DNA of 64,000 bases from Lysobacter arseniciresistens ZS79 (GCF_000768335.1 NZ_AVPT01000006.1:62001-126000), one strand, 5' to 3'. Counted from the first letter of the stretch, positions 1 to 16,481 are shown. The notes: generated by a model from the sequence alone, not told the origin. Numbers and translations are program-made.

Positions 1-252
1 GCCGCCGAGTACCTGCACCAGCCGGCCGGCCCGGAACTGCGCGAGCGCTGGTGCGGCTGGCGGCCGATGAGCTGCGACGACATCCCGATCATCGGCCGCG
101 CGCCGGGCCACGGGCACCTGTGGCTGGCAACCGGCCACGGGATGATGGGCGTCGGCATGAGCGCCGGTACCGGCCAGCTGGTCGCCGACCTGCTCACCGG
201 CCGCGCGCCCGAGGTCGATCCGCTGCCGTACCGCCCCGACCGGTTCGGCTGA
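1..252 (+). CDS. D-amino acid dehydrogenase / DAO-family FAD oxidoreductase, C-terminal part
   Basis: This is the last 83 codons of a gene that begins before the window, read in frame from base 1 to the TGA at 250-252. The visible end includes WRPMSCDDIPIIGR and later GHGMMGVGMSAGTG, the substrate- and FAD-contacting end of DadA-like amino acid dehydrogenases (DAO fold), which oxidise D-amino acids to 2-oxo acids and pass electrons to the respiratory chain. The N-terminal FAD-binding motif is outside the window, so the exact substrate cannot be assigned. It lies 58 bases upstream of gorA on the same strand. An internal ATG at 67 lies inside the domain and is not a credible start. Confidence 0.7.
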   Translation, partial: AAEYLHQPAGPELRERWCGWRPMSCDDIPIIGRAPGHGHLWLATGHGMMGVGMSAGTGQLVADLLTGRAPEVDPLPYRPDRFG

Positions 253-310
253 CGCCCGCGCGTTTACGCCGCTTCATGCAGGATGGGTCACCACCTGCAG
301 GAGGCGAGCG

Positions 311-1654
311 ATGCACAGCGATTTCGATCTGGTCGTGATCGGCGGCGGTTCGGGCGGCCTGGCCGGCGCATTCCGCGCGGCCGAGCACGGCGCCCGCGTG
401 GCCCTGCTCGAACCCGGCCCGCTGGGCGGCACCTGCGTCAACGCCGGCTGCGTGCCGAAGAAGGCGATGTGGCTGGCCGCCGAGGTCGCCGGCAAGCTCG
501 GGTTCGCGGCCCGGCTCGGTTTCCCGGCGCAGGACTGCGCGCTCGACTGGCCGACCTTCATCGCCCACCGCCAGCGTTACATCGCCAACATCCACGCCAG
601 CTACCAGCAGCGGCTGGAGAAGGCCGGCATCGCGCTGCTGCCCTTGCGCGGGCGGCTGACCGGGCCGGACACGGTCGAGTGCGAGGACGGCGTGCGGCTG
701 CAGGCGCGGCGGTTGCTGCTCGCCACCGGCGGCCAGCCGGTGCGGCCGGACATGCCGGGCGCGGAACTGGCCGCGACCTCGGACGATTTCTTCCACTGGA
801 CCGCCGCGCCGGCGCGGGTGGCGCTGGTCGGTGGCGGCTACATCGCGGTGGAGCTGGCCGGCGTGCTGCAGGCACTGGGCAGCGCGGTGGAGGTGTTCGT
901 GCGCGGGCAGCGGCTGGTCGACAGCTTCGACGCGCAGCTGACCGCGCAGCTGGCCGAGGACTACCGGCAGGCCGGCATCCGCATCCACTTCGGCTGCAGC
1001 GTCGAGGCGCTGGAGCAGGCCGGCAGCGGCCTTCGGGTCATCGCGCCGGGTGCGGACGAGGCCCCGTTCGACGAAGTGCTGCTGGCCACCGGCCGGCGGC
1101 CCGACACCGGCACGCTCGGGCTGGAGGCGGCGGGGGTGAAGACCGACAAGCGCGGCCACATCGTGGTGGACGAGCGCCACGACACCAATGTCGACGGCAT
1201 CCACGCGGTCGGCGACGTCACCGCCGACCTGCCGCTGACGCCGGTCGCGATCGCGGCGGCGCGTCGGTTGATGGATCGTTTGTACGGCAACCGCGACCGG
1301 CCGCTGGACGCCGACAACATCGCCACCGTGGTGTTCAGCCACCCGCCGATGGGCAAGGTCGGGCTGACCGAGGCGGCGGCCCGGGACAAACACGGCGATG
1401 CGGTGCACGTGCTCACCGCCGGATTCCGGCCGATGTTGCACGCGCTGGTCGATTCGCCGCAGCGGAGCCTGTTCAAGCTGGTCTGCGTCGGCGCCGAGCG
1501 GCGGGTGGTGGGCATCCATCTGCTCGGCGAGGCGGCGGACGAGATCCTGCAGGGGTTCGCGGTGGCGCTTAAGCGTGGCATCACGCTGGATGACCTGCAC
1601 GACACCGTCGCCATCCACCCGACCAGCGCCGAGGAAGTGGTACTGATGCGGTAG
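311..1654 (+). CDS. gorA: Glutathione-disulfide reductase
   Basis: A 447-residue cytosolic flavoenzyme that reduces oxidised glutathione with NADPH. The N-terminal FAD motif GGGSGG is at residues 11-16. The redox-active disulfide is in GGTCVNAGCVPKK (Cys42 and Cys47), the glutathione reductase form of this motif. An NADPH-binding motif GGGYIAVELAG lies near residue 175, and the C-terminal dimerisation domain ends with HPTSAEE, which carries the catalytic His and Glu. Length matches the family (about 450). ATG at 311 is preceded by a GGAGGCGAGCG ribosome-binding site. It could instead be a related disulfide oxidoreductase, but the CVNAGC motif and the C-terminus favour GorA. A palindromic repeat pair follows its stop codon. 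Confidence 0.9.
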   Translation: MHSDFDLVVIGGGSGGLAGAFRAAEHGARVALLEPGPLGGTCVNAGCVPKKAMWLAAEVAGKLGFAARLGFPAQDCALDWPTFIAHRQRYIANIHASYQQRLEKAGIALLPLRGRLTGPDTVECEDGVRLQARRLLLATGGQPVRPDMPGAELAATSDDFFHWTAAPARVALVGGGYIAVELAGVLQALGSAVEVFVRGQRLVDSFDAQLTAQLAEDYRQAGIRIHFGCSVEALEQAGSGLRVIAPGADEAPFDEVLLATGRRPDTGTLGLEAAGVKTDKRGHIVVDERHDTNVDGIHAVGDVTADLPLTPVAIAAARRLMDRLYGNRDRPLDADNIATVVFSHPPMGKVGLTEAAARDKHGDAVHVLTAGFRPMLHALVDSPQRSLFKLVCVGAERRVVGIHLLGEAADEILQGFAVALKRGITLDDLHDTVAIHPTSAEEVVLMR

Positions 1655-1668
1655 GTGGGGCGTCCCCT

Positions 1669-1748
1669 GCAGGAGCGGCCCCAGTCGCGATCTCCGGGTC
1701 GACAACGCGCCCGGGCCCGCATTCGATCGCGGCTGAAGCGGCTCCTAC
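1669..1748. repeat. REP/BIME-like inverted repeat pair
   Basis: Two imperfect inverted arms, left GCAGGAGCGGCCCCAGTCGC and right GCGGCTGAAGCGGCTCCTAC, surround a short GC-rich centre. They resemble three other elements in the window (2543, 43858, 59487) built on a GTAGGAGCGACGTNAGTCGCGAC-like arm. The right arm ends 9 bases before the hutG-like start codon, so it may affect that gene's leader or terminate gorA transcripts. Confidence 0.75.
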
Positions 1749-1757
1749 AATGGCGGG

Positions 1758-2542
<785 letters not shown>

Positions 2543-2546
<4 letters not shown>

Positions 2547-2630
2547 GAGCGATGTTAGTCGCGAACGCGCAGCAATCGCATACGGGCCGTCGGCTCGTTT
2601 CTCCGCGTTCGCGGCGCACGTCGCTCCTGC
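2543..2630. repeat. REP/BIME-like inverted repeat pair
   Basis: Left arm begins GTAGGAGCGATGTTAGTCGC. Right arm ends with CGCACGTCGCTCCTGC after an inverted CGCGTTCGCG. It sits between the convergent hutG-like and parE genes and supplies the TAG stop codon of the former. Same family as the elements at 1669, 43858 and 59487. Confidence 0.75.
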
Positions 2631-2678
2631 AGACGACCCGGGTCATCCGGATCGCGCGGGCCCGGGCGGCCGCGCGCC

Positions 2679-4586
<1,908 letters not shown>

Positions 4587-4904
4587 CAAGGCATGCGGGC
4601 TGGCGCGGCGGAGCGGCGAGGATGAAGACGGGGCGGGGGGCGGTCAAGCGAGCGGCTCCGGATCGCGCCCGGGACCACGCCCGTAGTGGATAGTCGCGGC
4701 CACCGTTAATTTCCCGTTCGTTCAGGCTGGAGCGAGGCGGGGGCCGATAGGGTCGGGACCGTCGTCGTGGTTCCCCCTGTTCCCCGACGGCCGGCCACGG
4801 CCCATCCCCCACGATTCTCCCCCGGATCAGGGGCCGCGGTACGAAGGGCACCCGCCCACCGTTTGTTTCCACCATTCCCCCAAGGATTTGAGGAGAGACA
4901 TCGC
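4587..4904. other. Intergenic region between parE and the divergent secreted-protein gene
   Basis: 318 bases between divergent genes, so both promoters should be here. The stretch CCGTTAATTTCCCGTTCG at about 4703-4720 is locally AT-richer than its surroundings. A good ribosome-binding site, TTGAGGAGAGA, precedes the ATG at 4905. I cannot assign a -35/-10 pair with confidence, and I see no repeat or small gene. Confidence 0.5.
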
Positions 4905-9192
<4,288 letters not shown>

Positions 9193-9199
9193 CATCGCC

Positions 9200-9544
9200 A
9201 TGCCGCGTCGCTGGCTCGGCGTGTTGCTGGTACTGCTGGCGGCCATGCTGGTGCTGCTGCAGTACCGGCTGTGGCTGGGCGAGGGCGGGCGGCGCTCGGT
9301 CGCGTCGCTTGAGCAGCGGGTCGACGAGCAGTCGCGCGAGAACGACGGGCTGAAAGAGCGCAACGACGCGCTCGCGGCCGAGGTCGAGGACCTCAAGTCC
9401 GGCGAGGCGGCGGTCGAGGAACGCGCGCGCAGCGAGCTGGGGATGATCAAGCCCGGCGAGACGTTCTACCGCGTGGTCGAGCCCGAGGACGCCACGCCGC
9501 CGCCCGCGCAGGACCCGGGCGCCGACGCCGGCGGGACACCGTGA
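9200..9544 (+). CDS. ftsB: Cell division protein FtsB
   Basis: 114-residue bitopic inner-membrane protein that with FtsL and FtsQ activates septal peptidoglycan synthesis. A short cytoplasmic start (MPRRW) is followed by one transmembrane segment (about residues 5-22) and a periplasmic leucine/charged coiled coil (about 34-70, [20 protein letters not shown]). A conserved patch [14 protein letters not shown] follows, then a Pro/Ala-rich acidic tail. Its position between eno and ispD is the classic location of ftsB (ygbQ). The stop overlaps the ispD GTG start (GTGA). Confidence 0.92.
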   Translation: MPRRWLGVLLVLLAAMLVLLQYRLWLGEGGRRSVASLEQRVDEQSRENDGLKERNDALAAEVEDLKSGEAAVEERARSELGMIKPGETFYRVVEPEDATPPPAQDPGADAGGTP

Positions 9545-10254
9545 CCGCGCCGGCCATCTGGGCGGTGATCCCGGCCGCCGGCCGCGGCACGCGGTTCGGG
9601 GGCGACGTCCCCAAGCAGTACCTCGAAGCCGCCGGCCAGCCGCTGATCGCGCACGCGCTCGATGCGCTGCTGGGGCATCCCGCGGTGGCCGGTGCGGTGG
9701 TCGCGCTGGCCGCCGGTGACGAGCGTTGGCCCGGCTGGACGCAGCGCCACGGCAAGCCGGTGCTGCGCTGCGTCGGCGGCGGCGAACGTGCCGACTCGGT
9801 GCTGGCGGCGCTGCAGGCACTGCCGGCCGATATCGCCGCCGACGCGCTGGTGCTGGTCCATGACGCCGCGCGGCCGAACCTGCGGCGCGACGATCTCGAC
9901 CGTCTGATCGATGCCGCCTGCACCTCGGCCGACGGGGCGATCCTCGCCGCGCCGGTGCGCGACACCCTCAAGCGTGCCGACGGCGACGGCCGCATCACCG
10001 CGACCGAACCGCGCGAAGCCCTGTGGCGCGCGCTGACCCCGCAGGCGTTCCGCCGCGACGCGCTGGTCGAGGCACTGCGGCAGGCGAGGGCCGACGGCGC
10101 CGTGGTCACCGACGAGGCGATGGCGATGGAACGCACCGGCGCCCGCCCGCGACTGGTCGAAGGCCGCGAGGACAACCTCAAGGTCACCACCCCGGCCGAT
10201 CTCGCGCTCGCCGAGTTCCTGCTCGCCCGCCGCGAATCGTCGCTCCTACCATGA
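9541..10254 (+). CDS. ispD: 2-C-methyl-D-erythritol 4-phosphate cytidylyltransferase
   Basis: 237 residues. It couples CTP to MEP in the non-mevalonate isoprenoid pathway; ispF, two steps later, follows directly. Seen: [12 protein letters not shown] (CTP-binding glycine loop), [37 protein letters not shown] and [15 protein letters not shown]. The start is a GTG at 9541 that overlaps the ftsB stop. The last codons (RRESSLLP) are encoded by TCGTCGCTCCTACC, which matches one arm of the local palindromic repeat family, so the C-terminus seems to have been capped by a half repeat. Confidence 0.94.
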   Translation: MTAPAIWAVIPAAGRGTRFGGDVPKQYLEAAGQPLIAHALDALLGHPAVAGAVVALAAGDERWPGWTQRHGKPVLRCVGGGERADSVLAALQALPADIAADALVLVHDAARPNLRRDDLDRLIDAACTSADGAILAAPVRDTLKRADGDGRITATEPREALWRALTPQAFRRDALVEALRQARADGAVVTDEAMAMERTGARPRLVEGREDNLKVTTPADLALAEFLLARRESSLLP

Positions 10255-10282
10255 GCGGGCTCCTGCACATCCGAGGTACCCA

Positions 10283-10762
10283 ATGAACATCCGCATCGGC
10301 CAGGGCTATGACGTCCACGCCTTCGGCGACGGCGACCACGTCGTGCTCGGCGGCGTGCGCGTCCCGCACGAGCGCGGCGTGCTCGCCCACTCCGACGGCG
10401 ACGTGGTGATCCACGCGCTGTGCGACGCGATCCTCGGCGCGCTGGCGCTGGGCGACATCGGCCGCCATTTCCCGCCGTCGGACCCTAGGTGGAAGGGCGC
10501 CGACAGCCGCGCGTTCCTGCGCCACTGCATCGGGCTTGCGGCAGGGCAGGGCTGGAAGCTCGGCAACGCCGACGTCACCGTCATCTGCGAGCGGCCGAAG
10601 GTCGGCCCGCACGCCGCGGCCATGCGCGACACGCTGGCTGCGGACACCGGCGTGGCGGTCGATGCGATCAGCGTCAAGGCGACCACCAGCGAGAAACTCG
10701 GCTTCACCGGACGCGGCGAGGGCATCGCCGCGATGGCGGTGTGCCTGCTGGTCCGGGAATGA
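10283..10762 (+). CDS. ispF: 2-C-methyl-D-erythritol 2,4-cyclodiphosphate synthase
   Basis: 159 residues, homotrimeric zinc enzyme of the MEP pathway. Seen: [11 protein letters not shown] with the metal-binding Asp and His, [19 protein letters not shown] with the third His ligand, [11 protein letters not shown], and the C-terminal [17 protein letters not shown]. Length is standard (about 157-160). It starts 28 bases after ispD with AATG after a weak GAGGTA site, and its last bases overlap the truD start. ispE is not in the window. Confidence 0.95.
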   Translation: MNIRIGQGYDVHAFGDGDHVVLGGVRVPHERGVLAHSDGDVVIHALCDAILGALALGDIGRHFPPSDPRWKGADSRAFLRHCIGLAAGQGWKLGNADVTVICERPKVGPHAAAMRDTLAADTGVAVDAISVKATTSEKLGFTGRGEGIAAMAVCLLVRE

Positions 10763-11829
10763 GCGGCGCCGCTTCGCCGGGCGACGACCGCGGCAACCAC
10801 CTGCCGCGCGCGCACGGCCCGGCGGTGCTGGCGGCGCGCATCCGCGCCACGCCGGAGGATTTCCGCGTCGACGAACTGCCCGGCTTCGAGCCGTCCGGCA
10901 GCGGCGAGCATCTGCTGCTGGAGATCGAGAAGCGCGGCATGAACACCGCCTTCGCCGCGCGCCACATCGCCGCGTGGGCCGGCGTGCCCGAAAGCGCGAT
11001 CGGCTACGCCGGGCTGAAGGACCGCCACGCGGTGACCCGCCAGCGCTTCAGCGTGCACCTGCCGCGCCGCGTTGCGCCGGATTCTGCCGGGTTCGATATC
11101 GAAGGCGAGCCCGAATACCTGCGCCTGCTGCGGCACGACTGGCACTCTCGCAAGCTGCCGCGCGGCGCGCTGGCCGGCAACCGTTTCGTGCTGGTGCTGC
11201 GTGACGCGCAGGGCGATCGCGCGGCGGTCGAGGCCCGCCTGCAGGCGATGGCGGCGCGGGGCGTGCCCAACTACTTCGGCGAGCAACGCTTCGGCCGCGG
11301 CGGCGACAATCTGACCCACGCGCTGGCGATGTTCGCCGGGCGCCGGGTCGGTCGCGAGCAACGCGGCCTCCTGCTGTCCGCCGCCCGTTCGGCCGCGTTC
11401 AACCGGGTGCTGGCGGCGCGCGTGGAAGCCGGCGACTGGGACACCGGCATGGTCGAGGGCGAAGTCTGGATGCTGGACGGCAGCCGCAGCGTGTTCGGCC
11501 CCGAACCGCTCGACGCCGCGCTGGCCGCCCGGGTGGCCGCGTTCGACATCCATCCGACCGGGCCGCTGTGGGGCCGTGGCGAACTGCGCAGCGCGGGCCG
11601 GGTCGCGGCGCTGGAACACGCGATGCTCGCCGACGGCGCTTGGCCGCGCGTGCGCGACGGGCTGGAGAAGGCCGGCCTGAAGCAGGAGCGGCGCGCGCTG
11701 CGGCTGCGCCCCGACGCACTGGCATGGGCCTGGCCCTCCCCGGACACCCTCCGCCTGGAGTTCGCCTTGCCACCCGGCACCTACGCCACCGTGGTGCTCG
11801 CCGAGCTGGGCGATTTCAACGGCACCTGA
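10759..11829 (+). CDS. truD: tRNA pseudouridine(13) synthase
   Basis: 356 residues. It converts U13 of certain tRNAs to pseudouridine. The catalytic Asp is Asp88 in [14 protein letters not shown], and the N-terminal [22 protein letters not shown] and later [17 protein letters not shown] segments are TruD signatures. ATG at 10759 overlaps the end of ispF (ATGA). The order ispF-truD-surE-pcm is well known in gammaproteobacteria; here two extra genes (a small lipoprotein and an Smr protein) are inserted between truD and surE. Confidence 0.94.
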   Translation: MSGAASPGDDRGNHLPRAHGPAVLAARIRATPEDFRVDELPGFEPSGSGEHLLLEIEKRGMNTAFAARHIAAWAGVPESAIGYAGLKDRHAVTRQRFSVHLPRRVAPDSAGFDIEGEPEYLRLLRHDWHSRKLPRGALAGNRFVLVLRDAQGDRAAVEARLQAMAARGVPNYFGEQRFGRGGDNLTHALAMFAGRRVGREQRGLLLSAARSAAFNRVLAARVEAGDWDTGMVEGEVWMLDGSRSVFGPEPLDAALAARVAAFDIHPTGPLWGRGELRSAGRVAALEHAMLADGAWPRVRDGLEKAGLKQERRALRLRPDALAWAWPSPDTLRLEFALPPGTYATVVLAELGDFNGT

Positions 11830-11972
11830 GCCGGGCTCTCCGGCGATTGCCGCTGGTCGGAAACCCGGCGACCGGCACTGGCGGCCGCCCTCCGGCGGCG
11901 CAACCCTGACCGTGCCCGGTCCGACCGGGCCCCGGGCGCCGCCCCGGCTCCGGGCAGTCACGGGAGACGATC

Positions 11973-12200
11973 ATGAAAGCGATATCGAGAGTCGCGCTGA
12001 TCTCCTTGGCGGTGGCGGGCCTGTCGGCCTGCGCCAGCATGGATGACGGGCGTGCAAGCCTGTCTCCGGACACCAGGACCATCGGCCCGGACGAGGCCTA
12101 CAGGTCGCGTGTCGAGACCATCGCGCGGCGTCGTGGCATCGACGTCACCTGGGTCAACCCGCCGGTGCGCGAGGAAACGCTGGTCGCCAGCGGCGACTGA
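11973..12200 (+). CDS. Small lipoprotein of unknown function
   Basis: 75 residues with a short lipoprotein signal peptide: MKAISR, a hydrophobic stretch, and the lipobox LSAC (Cys20 is the predicted lipidated residue). The mature part of about 55 residues contains [25 protein letters not shown], a pattern I have seen in small outer-membrane or periplasmic lipoproteins but cannot assign to a named family. GGGAGACGATC supplies the ribosome-binding site. It ends eight bases before the convergent Smr gene and lies 143 bases after truD. Confidence 0.72.
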   Translation: MKAISRVALISLAVAGLSACASMDDGRASLSPDTRTIGPDEAYRSRVETIARRRGIDVTWVNPPVREETLVASGD

Positions 12201-12208
12201 CGCGGTGT

Positions 12209-12769
12209 TCAGCGCCGTTTCGACGGCGCCAGCAGCACCACCACCGCGCCTGTCCCGCCCTGCGCGGGCGGCGCGGAATGGAACGCCAGCACACTCGCGC
12301 GCTGACGCAGCATCCGGTCGACCAGGTTCTTGAGTACCGGTGCGCCGCTGCTGCTGAAATCGGCATGGCCGCGGCCGCCCTTGCCGTGGATGATCCGCAC
12401 GCAGCCGAGCCCGTGCCGCAACGCATCGGCGAGGAAGGCGCGCAGCAGCGCTTCGGCGGTGCGTGCATCGGCGCCGTGCAGGTCGAGCTCCTCCTGCGCG
12501 GAGATCTCGCCGCGGCGCAGCCGCCGGTAGACCGGATCCGGCACGGTGTCCTGGCGCCACGCCAGCACGTCGCCGGCCTCCGCCAGCTGCTCGTCCAGCG
12601 CCAAGCGGAACTCGTCACGGGCGGCGGCCTCGTCGCGTTCGGCCATGCGCGCGCGCGGACGCGGGCGTGCCGGCATCGGCGGCGCCACGCGCTCGGGGAG
12701 CCGGCGCACCGGCCCGACCGCGTCGCGGAACAGGGCGGCGTCGTCGTCCTCGTCGTCGGGCGCGGTCAT
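12209..12769 (-). CDS. Smr domain protein
   Basis: 186 residues. The first 80 are charged and probably disordered (an acidic DDEDDDAA run, then Pro/Arg-rich sequence). The C-terminal half is an Smr domain (about residues 95-180) with LDLHG, the central [10 protein letters not shown], and a closing TGAVVVLL. This domain occurs in MutS2 and in the stand-alone SmrA/SmrB nucleases; SmrB cleaves mRNA at collided ribosomes, and this protein has the short single-domain SmrA/B architecture. Start chosen at the ATG at 12769 ([10 protein letters not shown]); an upstream in-frame ATG at 12832 would add 21 basic residues with no ribosome-binding site. It is divergent from surE. Confidence 0.82.
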   Translation of the reverse strand: MTAPDDEDDDAALFRDAVGPVRRLPERVAPPMPARPRPRARMAERDEAAARDEFRLALDEQLAEAGDVLAWRQDTVPDPVYRRLRRGEISAQEELDLHGADARTAEALLRAFLADALRHGLGCVRIIHGKGGRGHADFSSSGAPVLKNLVDRMLRQRASVLAFHSAPPAQGGTGAVVVLLAPSKRR

Positions 12770-12989
12770 GGATCGGTCCGGTCGGTCACCGGACAAGCGT
12801 GGCCCGCGCGGTGCGGCCGTGCAACCGTCCATCGCGGGTCGGCGTCGCCCGGGCTTGGGCTATCATGCCGGGCATCGCGGGACGCCCCGCGACCCTCGCC
12901 GCAGCACCGGGTCGTGGCCTTCCGGTCCAGGTCCGCCGCGCGTCCATCCGCCTCACCTCGCCGCGCCGGGCGGCTCGCCAAGGGAGTCC

Positions 12990-13820
12990 ATGCAAGTACT
13001 GGTCAGCAACGACGACGGCGTCGACGCGCCCGGCATCCGGGCACTCGCCGAGGGCCTGCGCGCCGCGGGACACGATGTGCTGACGGTCGCCCCCGACCGC
13101 GACCGTTCCGGTGCCAGCAACTCGCTGACGCTCGACATGCCGGTCCGCGTGGCGCGGCAGGACGAGCGCACCTGGCGCGTCTACGGCACGCCGACCGACT
13201 GCGTGCACGTCGCCATCTCCGGGATGCTCGAGGACGAGCCGGACATCGTCGTGTCGGGCATCAACAACGCCGCCAACCTCGGCGACGACGTGATCTATTC
13301 GGGCACCGTGGCCGCCGCGATGGAAGGGCGCTTCCTCGGCCTGCCGTCGGTCGCGGTGTCGCTGGTCACGGTCGACCACGTCGGCCGCCATTACGGGACC
13401 GCCGCGCGCGCGGCCGCCGAGATCATCGCGCGGCTGCGGGTGGACCCGCTGCCGGCCGACACCATGCTCAACGTCAACGTGCCGGACCTGCCGTGGGACG
13501 AAATCGCCGGGTTCGAGGTCACCCGCCTGGGCAACCGCCACCGCGCCGAGTCCTGCGTGTCGCAGCAGGATCCGCGCGGCCGCCAGTGGTGGTGGATCGG
13601 TGCCGCGGGCGCCGAGCACGACGCCGGCCCCGGCACCGATTTCCATGCCGTGCGCACCGGCCACATCTCGATCACCCCGATCCAGGTCGACCTGACCCGC
13701 TACCCGGCGCTCGAGCAGGTTGCCGGCTGGGTCGACGGGCTGGTCGCCTCGCTCGACCGCAACACGCCGACCCCGGCCGGCGCACCGGTCTCCACGTCGG
13801 CCGGGGAGGGCGCGCGATGA
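12990..13820 (+). CDS. surE: 5'/3'-nucleotidase SurE
   Basis: 276 residues; a metal-dependent nucleoside monophosphate and exopolyphosphate phosphatase linked to stationary-phase survival. Seen: [13 protein letters not shown] at the N-terminus with the metal-binding Asp pair, [25 protein letters not shown], and [28 protein letters not shown] at 12990 has an AAGGGAGTCC site upstream; the frame is open further upstream but lacks homology there. Its stop overlaps the pcm start (ATGA), the classical surE-pcm coupling. Confidence 0.94.
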   Translation: MQVLVSNDDGVDAPGIRALAEGLRAAGHDVLTVAPDRDRSGASNSLTLDMPVRVARQDERTWRVYGTPTDCVHVAISGMLEDEPDIVVSGINNAANLGDDVIYSGTVAAAMEGRFLGLPSVAVSLVTVDHVGRHYGTAARAAAEIIARLRVDPLPADTMLNVNVPDLPWDEIAGFEVTRLGNRHRAESCVSQQDPRGRQWWWIGAAGAEHDAGPGTDFHAVRTGHISITPIQVDLTRYPALEQVAGWVDGLVASLDRNTPTPAGAPVSTSAGEGAR

Positions 13821-14509
13821 GCCTGCGCATGCGCCTGCAACCAGAGGCGATCGGTTCCGGCATGACGTCCCAGCGCGTACGCGACCGCCTGGTCGACCGC
13901 CTGCGCGGCGGCAGCGCCGGTGGCGAGGCGATCGCGGACGAGCGCGTGCTCAACGCCATCCGCACCGTGCCGCGGCACCTGTTCGTCGACGAGGCGCTGG
14001 CGACCCGCGCCTACGAGGACACCGCGCTGCCGATCGGCCACGGCCAGACCATCTCGCAACCGTGGGTGGTCGCGCGGATGACCGAGGTGCTGATGCAGGC
14101 GGCGCCGCGCAAGGTGCTGGAGATCGGCACCGGCTCGGGCTACCAGGCCGCGATCCTGGCGGCGCTCGGGCTGGAGGTGCACACCGTCGAGCGCATCGGC
14201 GAACTGCTGCGCACCGCACGCAAGCGCTTCCGCCAGCTCGGCATGAACATCCGCAGCAAGCATGACGACGGCCGCATCGGCTGGCCCGAGAACGGTCCGT
14301 TCGACGCGATCATCGTCACCGCCGCGGCGCCGGCGCTGGTCGATGCGCTGGGCGAACAGCTCGCGGCCGGCGGGGTGCTCGTGGCGCCGGTCGGCGGCGC
14401 CGGCGCGCAGTCACTGCTGGTGCTGCGCAAGGCGGCCGACGGCAGCCTGAGCCAGCAGACGCTCGGCCCGGTGGTGTTCGTGCCGCTGCTGTCGGGCATG
14501 GTCGACTGA
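13817..14509 (+). CDS. pcm: Protein-L-isoaspartate O-methyltransferase
   Basis: 230 residues. It methylates isoaspartyl residues in damaged proteins with S-adenosylmethionine, starting their repair. Seen: the substrate segment [21 protein letters not shown] motif [17 protein letters not shown], and the post-motif [21 protein letters not shown]. Coupled to surE by a 4-base overlap; the ExoD-like gene begins 3 bases after its stop. The N-terminal 25 residues (up to [15 protein letters not shown]) are a little longer than in E. coli Pcm. Confidence 0.94.
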   Translation: MSLRMRLQPEAIGSGMTSQRVRDRLVDRLRGGSAGGEAIADERVLNAIRTVPRHLFVDEALATRAYEDTALPIGHGQTISQPWVVARMTEVLMQAAPRKVLEIGTGSGYQAAILAALGLEVHTVERIGELLRTARKRFRQLGMNIRSKHDDGRIGWPENGPFDAIIVTAAAPALVDALGEQLAAGGVLVAPVGGAGAQSLLVLRKAADGSLSQQTLGPVVFVPLLSGMVD

Positions 14510-14512
14510 GCC

Positions 14513-15169
14513 ATGCCCGACCACGCAACCGACCACGCGCGCGCCGGCGGCGTCGCGCCACTGGGCGAACAGCTCGCATCGATCATCGACTCGCTGCCGG
14601 AAGACCGGTTGAGCCTCGGCGAGCTGCTGGACGTGTTCGGCGAGGAAGGCCTGCTGCTGCTGACGATGCTGCTGACGCTGGTGTTCCTGATCCCGGTGTC
14701 GATCCCGGGCGTGAGCACCGTGTTCGGCGCGGCGATCCTGCTGGTCGGCATCAGCCGCGTGCTGGGCCGTCCGCTGTGGCTGCCGGCGAAGCTGCGTGAC
14801 CGCTCGCTACCGGCCGACAAGCTGCGCCCCGGCCTGACCGGGGGGCTCAAGTGGGTGACCCGGATGGAGCGCATCAGCCGTCCGCACCGGCTGCGGCTGT
14901 TCGTCGAGGGGCGCGCGATCAACCTGTTCAACAACCTCGCCTTCATCTTCGCCGCACTGCTGCTGATGGCGCCGTTCGGATTCGTTCCGTTCAGCAACAC
15001 GCTGCCGGCGCTGGCGCTGCTGTTCTACGCTGTGGGCATGATCCAGCGCGATGGCGGCGCGGTCCTGCTCGGCCACCTGATGAACATCGGGACCGTCATC
15101 TACTTCGGTATCCTGATCGGCGGCGGCGGTGTGGCCGCGCACGAGCTGTTCCAGCGGCTTTCCGGCTGA
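14513..15169 (+). CDS. ExoD-family membrane protein
   Basis: 218 residues with four or five hydrophobic segments (about 43-63, 66-85, 135-155, 160-175 and 185-205). The pattern LGELLDVFGEEGLLLLTMLLTLVFLIPVSIPGVST is that of the ExoD family, named for a Rhizobium protein needed for alkali tolerance and exopolysaccharide production. Biochemical function is unknown. It lies between pcm and nlpD, probably in the same transcript, where other xanthomonads often carry a YqaA- or ExoD-type membrane gene. Confidence 0.75.
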   Translation: MPDHATDHARAGGVAPLGEQLASIIDSLPEDRLSLGELLDVFGEEGLLLLTMLLTLVFLIPVSIPGVSTVFGAAILLVGISRVLGRPLWLPAKLRDRSLPADKLRPGLTGGLKWVTRMERISRPHRLRLFVEGRAINLFNNLAFIFAALLLMAPFGFVPFSNTLPALALLFYAVGMIQRDGGAVLLGHLMNIGTVIYFGILIGGGGVAAHELFQRLSG

Positions 15170-15285
15170 GCCGTTCAGCGCCGGTATCCGGTGCCATGAC
15201 ACCCTTTGGCCTGGCCCGCGGCCCGGCCGACCTGGAGGACACGACAAGGCGCATGACCAAGACGACCCGTCCCGACACCCACGGA

Positions 15286-16044
15286 ATGAACCTCGGAAGG
15301 GCATCGCGCCTGCTGGTCGTGGCCGCCGCCGCGCTGGTGCTCGCGGCCTGCTCCAGCACCGTCACCCGCACCGCGGGGCCGGGGTCGACGCCCAAATACG
15401 GCGCCACCACCATCGTCCAGAAGGGCGACACGCTCTACCGCATCGCCACCGACAACGGCATTGCCGTGCGCGACCTGGCCGCTTGGAACGGGCTGGCGCC
15501 GCCGTACACGATCTACCCGGGCCAGCGGCTGTCGCTGTACCCGGCCGGCGGCCGCGCGACCCCGTCGCGCTCCACCGCGTCCACCACACCCCCGCGTACG
15601 ACCACGCCCGGCCGCGATGCCGGTCCGGCGCGCACGTCGCCACCGCCGGCCAGCGCCGCACCGGTCAACAGCGGGGTCGACTGGAAGTGGCCGGTCGACG
15701 GCCAGCTGCTCAGCCGGTTCGAGGCCGGCGAGCCGACGAAGCAGGGCATCGACATCGCCGGCACCGGAGGCGCCCCGGTGCGCTCGGCCGCCGACGGCAC
15801 GGTGGTGTATTCGGGTTCGGGCTTGGTCGGCTATGGCGAGCTGATCATCATCAAGCACAACGAGCAGTGGCTGTCGGCGTACGGCCACAACCGCACCCGG
15901 CTGGTGGCCGAGGGCGCGGTGGTCAAGGCCGGCCAGCAGATCGCCGAACTCGGCCGCACCGGCGCCTCGCGCGACCAGCTGCACTTCGAGATCCGCCACA
16001 ACGGCAAGCCGGTCGACCCGCTGCTGCACCTGCCGCGCAAGTAG
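15286..16044 (+). CDS. nlpD: LysM/LytM-domain lipoprotein, NlpD-like amidase activator
   Basis: 252 residues. The lipoprotein signal ends at the lipobox LAAC. A LysM peptidoglycan-binding domain follows (IVQKGDTLYRIATDNGIAVRDLAAWNGL), then a Pro/Thr/Ser-rich linker (about residues 95-140) and a C-terminal LytM/M23-type domain. The metal-binding HxxxD is replaced: the segment reads TKQGIDIAG, as in E. coli NlpD (NKGIDIAG), so this is a non-hydrolysing LytM factor that activates a division amidase rather than an endopeptidase. Start ATG 15286 gives a compact lipoprotein leader; an ATG at 15253 would add 11 residues and cannot be excluded. rpoS does not follow, unlike in enterobacteria. Confidence 0.85.
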   Translation: MNLGRASRLLVVAAAALVLAACSSTVTRTAGPGSTPKYGATTIVQKGDTLYRIATDNGIAVRDLAAWNGLAPPYTIYPGQRLSLYPAGGRATPSRSTASTTPPRTTTPGRDAGPARTSPPPASAAPVNSGVDWKWPVDGQLLSRFEAGEPTKQGIDIAGTGGAPVRSAADGTVVYSGSGLVGYGELIIIKHNEQWLSAYGHNRTRLVAEGAVVKAGQQIAELGRTGASRDQLHFEIRHNGKPVDPLLHLPRK

Positions 16045-16061
16045 CGCGGCGGGCCACCCGG

Positions 16062-16436
16062 TCAGGCCGGGAGGATGAATCCGGCGACGACCTTGCGGCC
16101 TTCGCCGGCCAGCACGTTGAAGGTGCGGGCGGCGGCGGCGTTGGTCATCACCTCGATCCCCACGCCGCGGCGCAGACCCTCGGCCAGTACCGCGGGCGAG
16201 GGGAACACCTGGCGCTCGCCGGTGCCCAGCAGGATCACCGCCGGCGCCATCTCCAGCAGCGGTTCCAGCATCTCCGGCGTCATCGCGGCGGCGCCGGTCG
16301 CCGCCCAGTCACGCAGCAGGCGGTCGGGGGCGATCACGAAACTGCGGGTCAGCTGCAGGTCGTTCACCCGCGCCACGGCGCCGTCGGCACCGCGCAGGAA
16401 GAACTCGTGATCGGGACGTTCGAGGGTCAGTTGCAT
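16062..16436 (-). CDS. Mth938-like domain (DUF498) protein
   Basis: 124 residues of the Mth938-like/DUF498 family, small single-domain proteins related to the mitochondrial complex I assembly factor NDUFAF3. Seen: the central VILLGTGERQVFPSP and the later GIEVMTNAAAARTFNVLAGEGRKVVAGFIL, both typical. The bacterial role is not established. It lies 17 bases from the convergent nlpD and 45 bases downstream of yhbY on the minus strand, so it is probably co-transcribed with yhbY. The order yhbY-DUF498 next to rlmE is seen in related genomes. Confidence 0.82.
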   Translation of the reverse strand: MQLTLERPDHEFFLRGADGAVARVNDLQLTRSFVIAPDRLLRDWAATGAAAMTPEMLEPLLEMAPAVILLGTGERQVFPSPAVLAEGLRRGVGIEVMTNAAAARTFNVLAGEGRKVVAGFILPA

Positions 16437-16481
16437 GGCGTTCGGGTGGGGCGGATGGCCATCCGGTCCCGCGGCGGCTCG

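Noticed and set aside
194-1705. Long open frame (503 codons) on the minus strand opposite gorA
   Set aside because: An antisense shadow of a GC-rich gene. It has Arg/His/Val-rich composition without any domain, while the plus-strand frame is a clear glutathione reductase.
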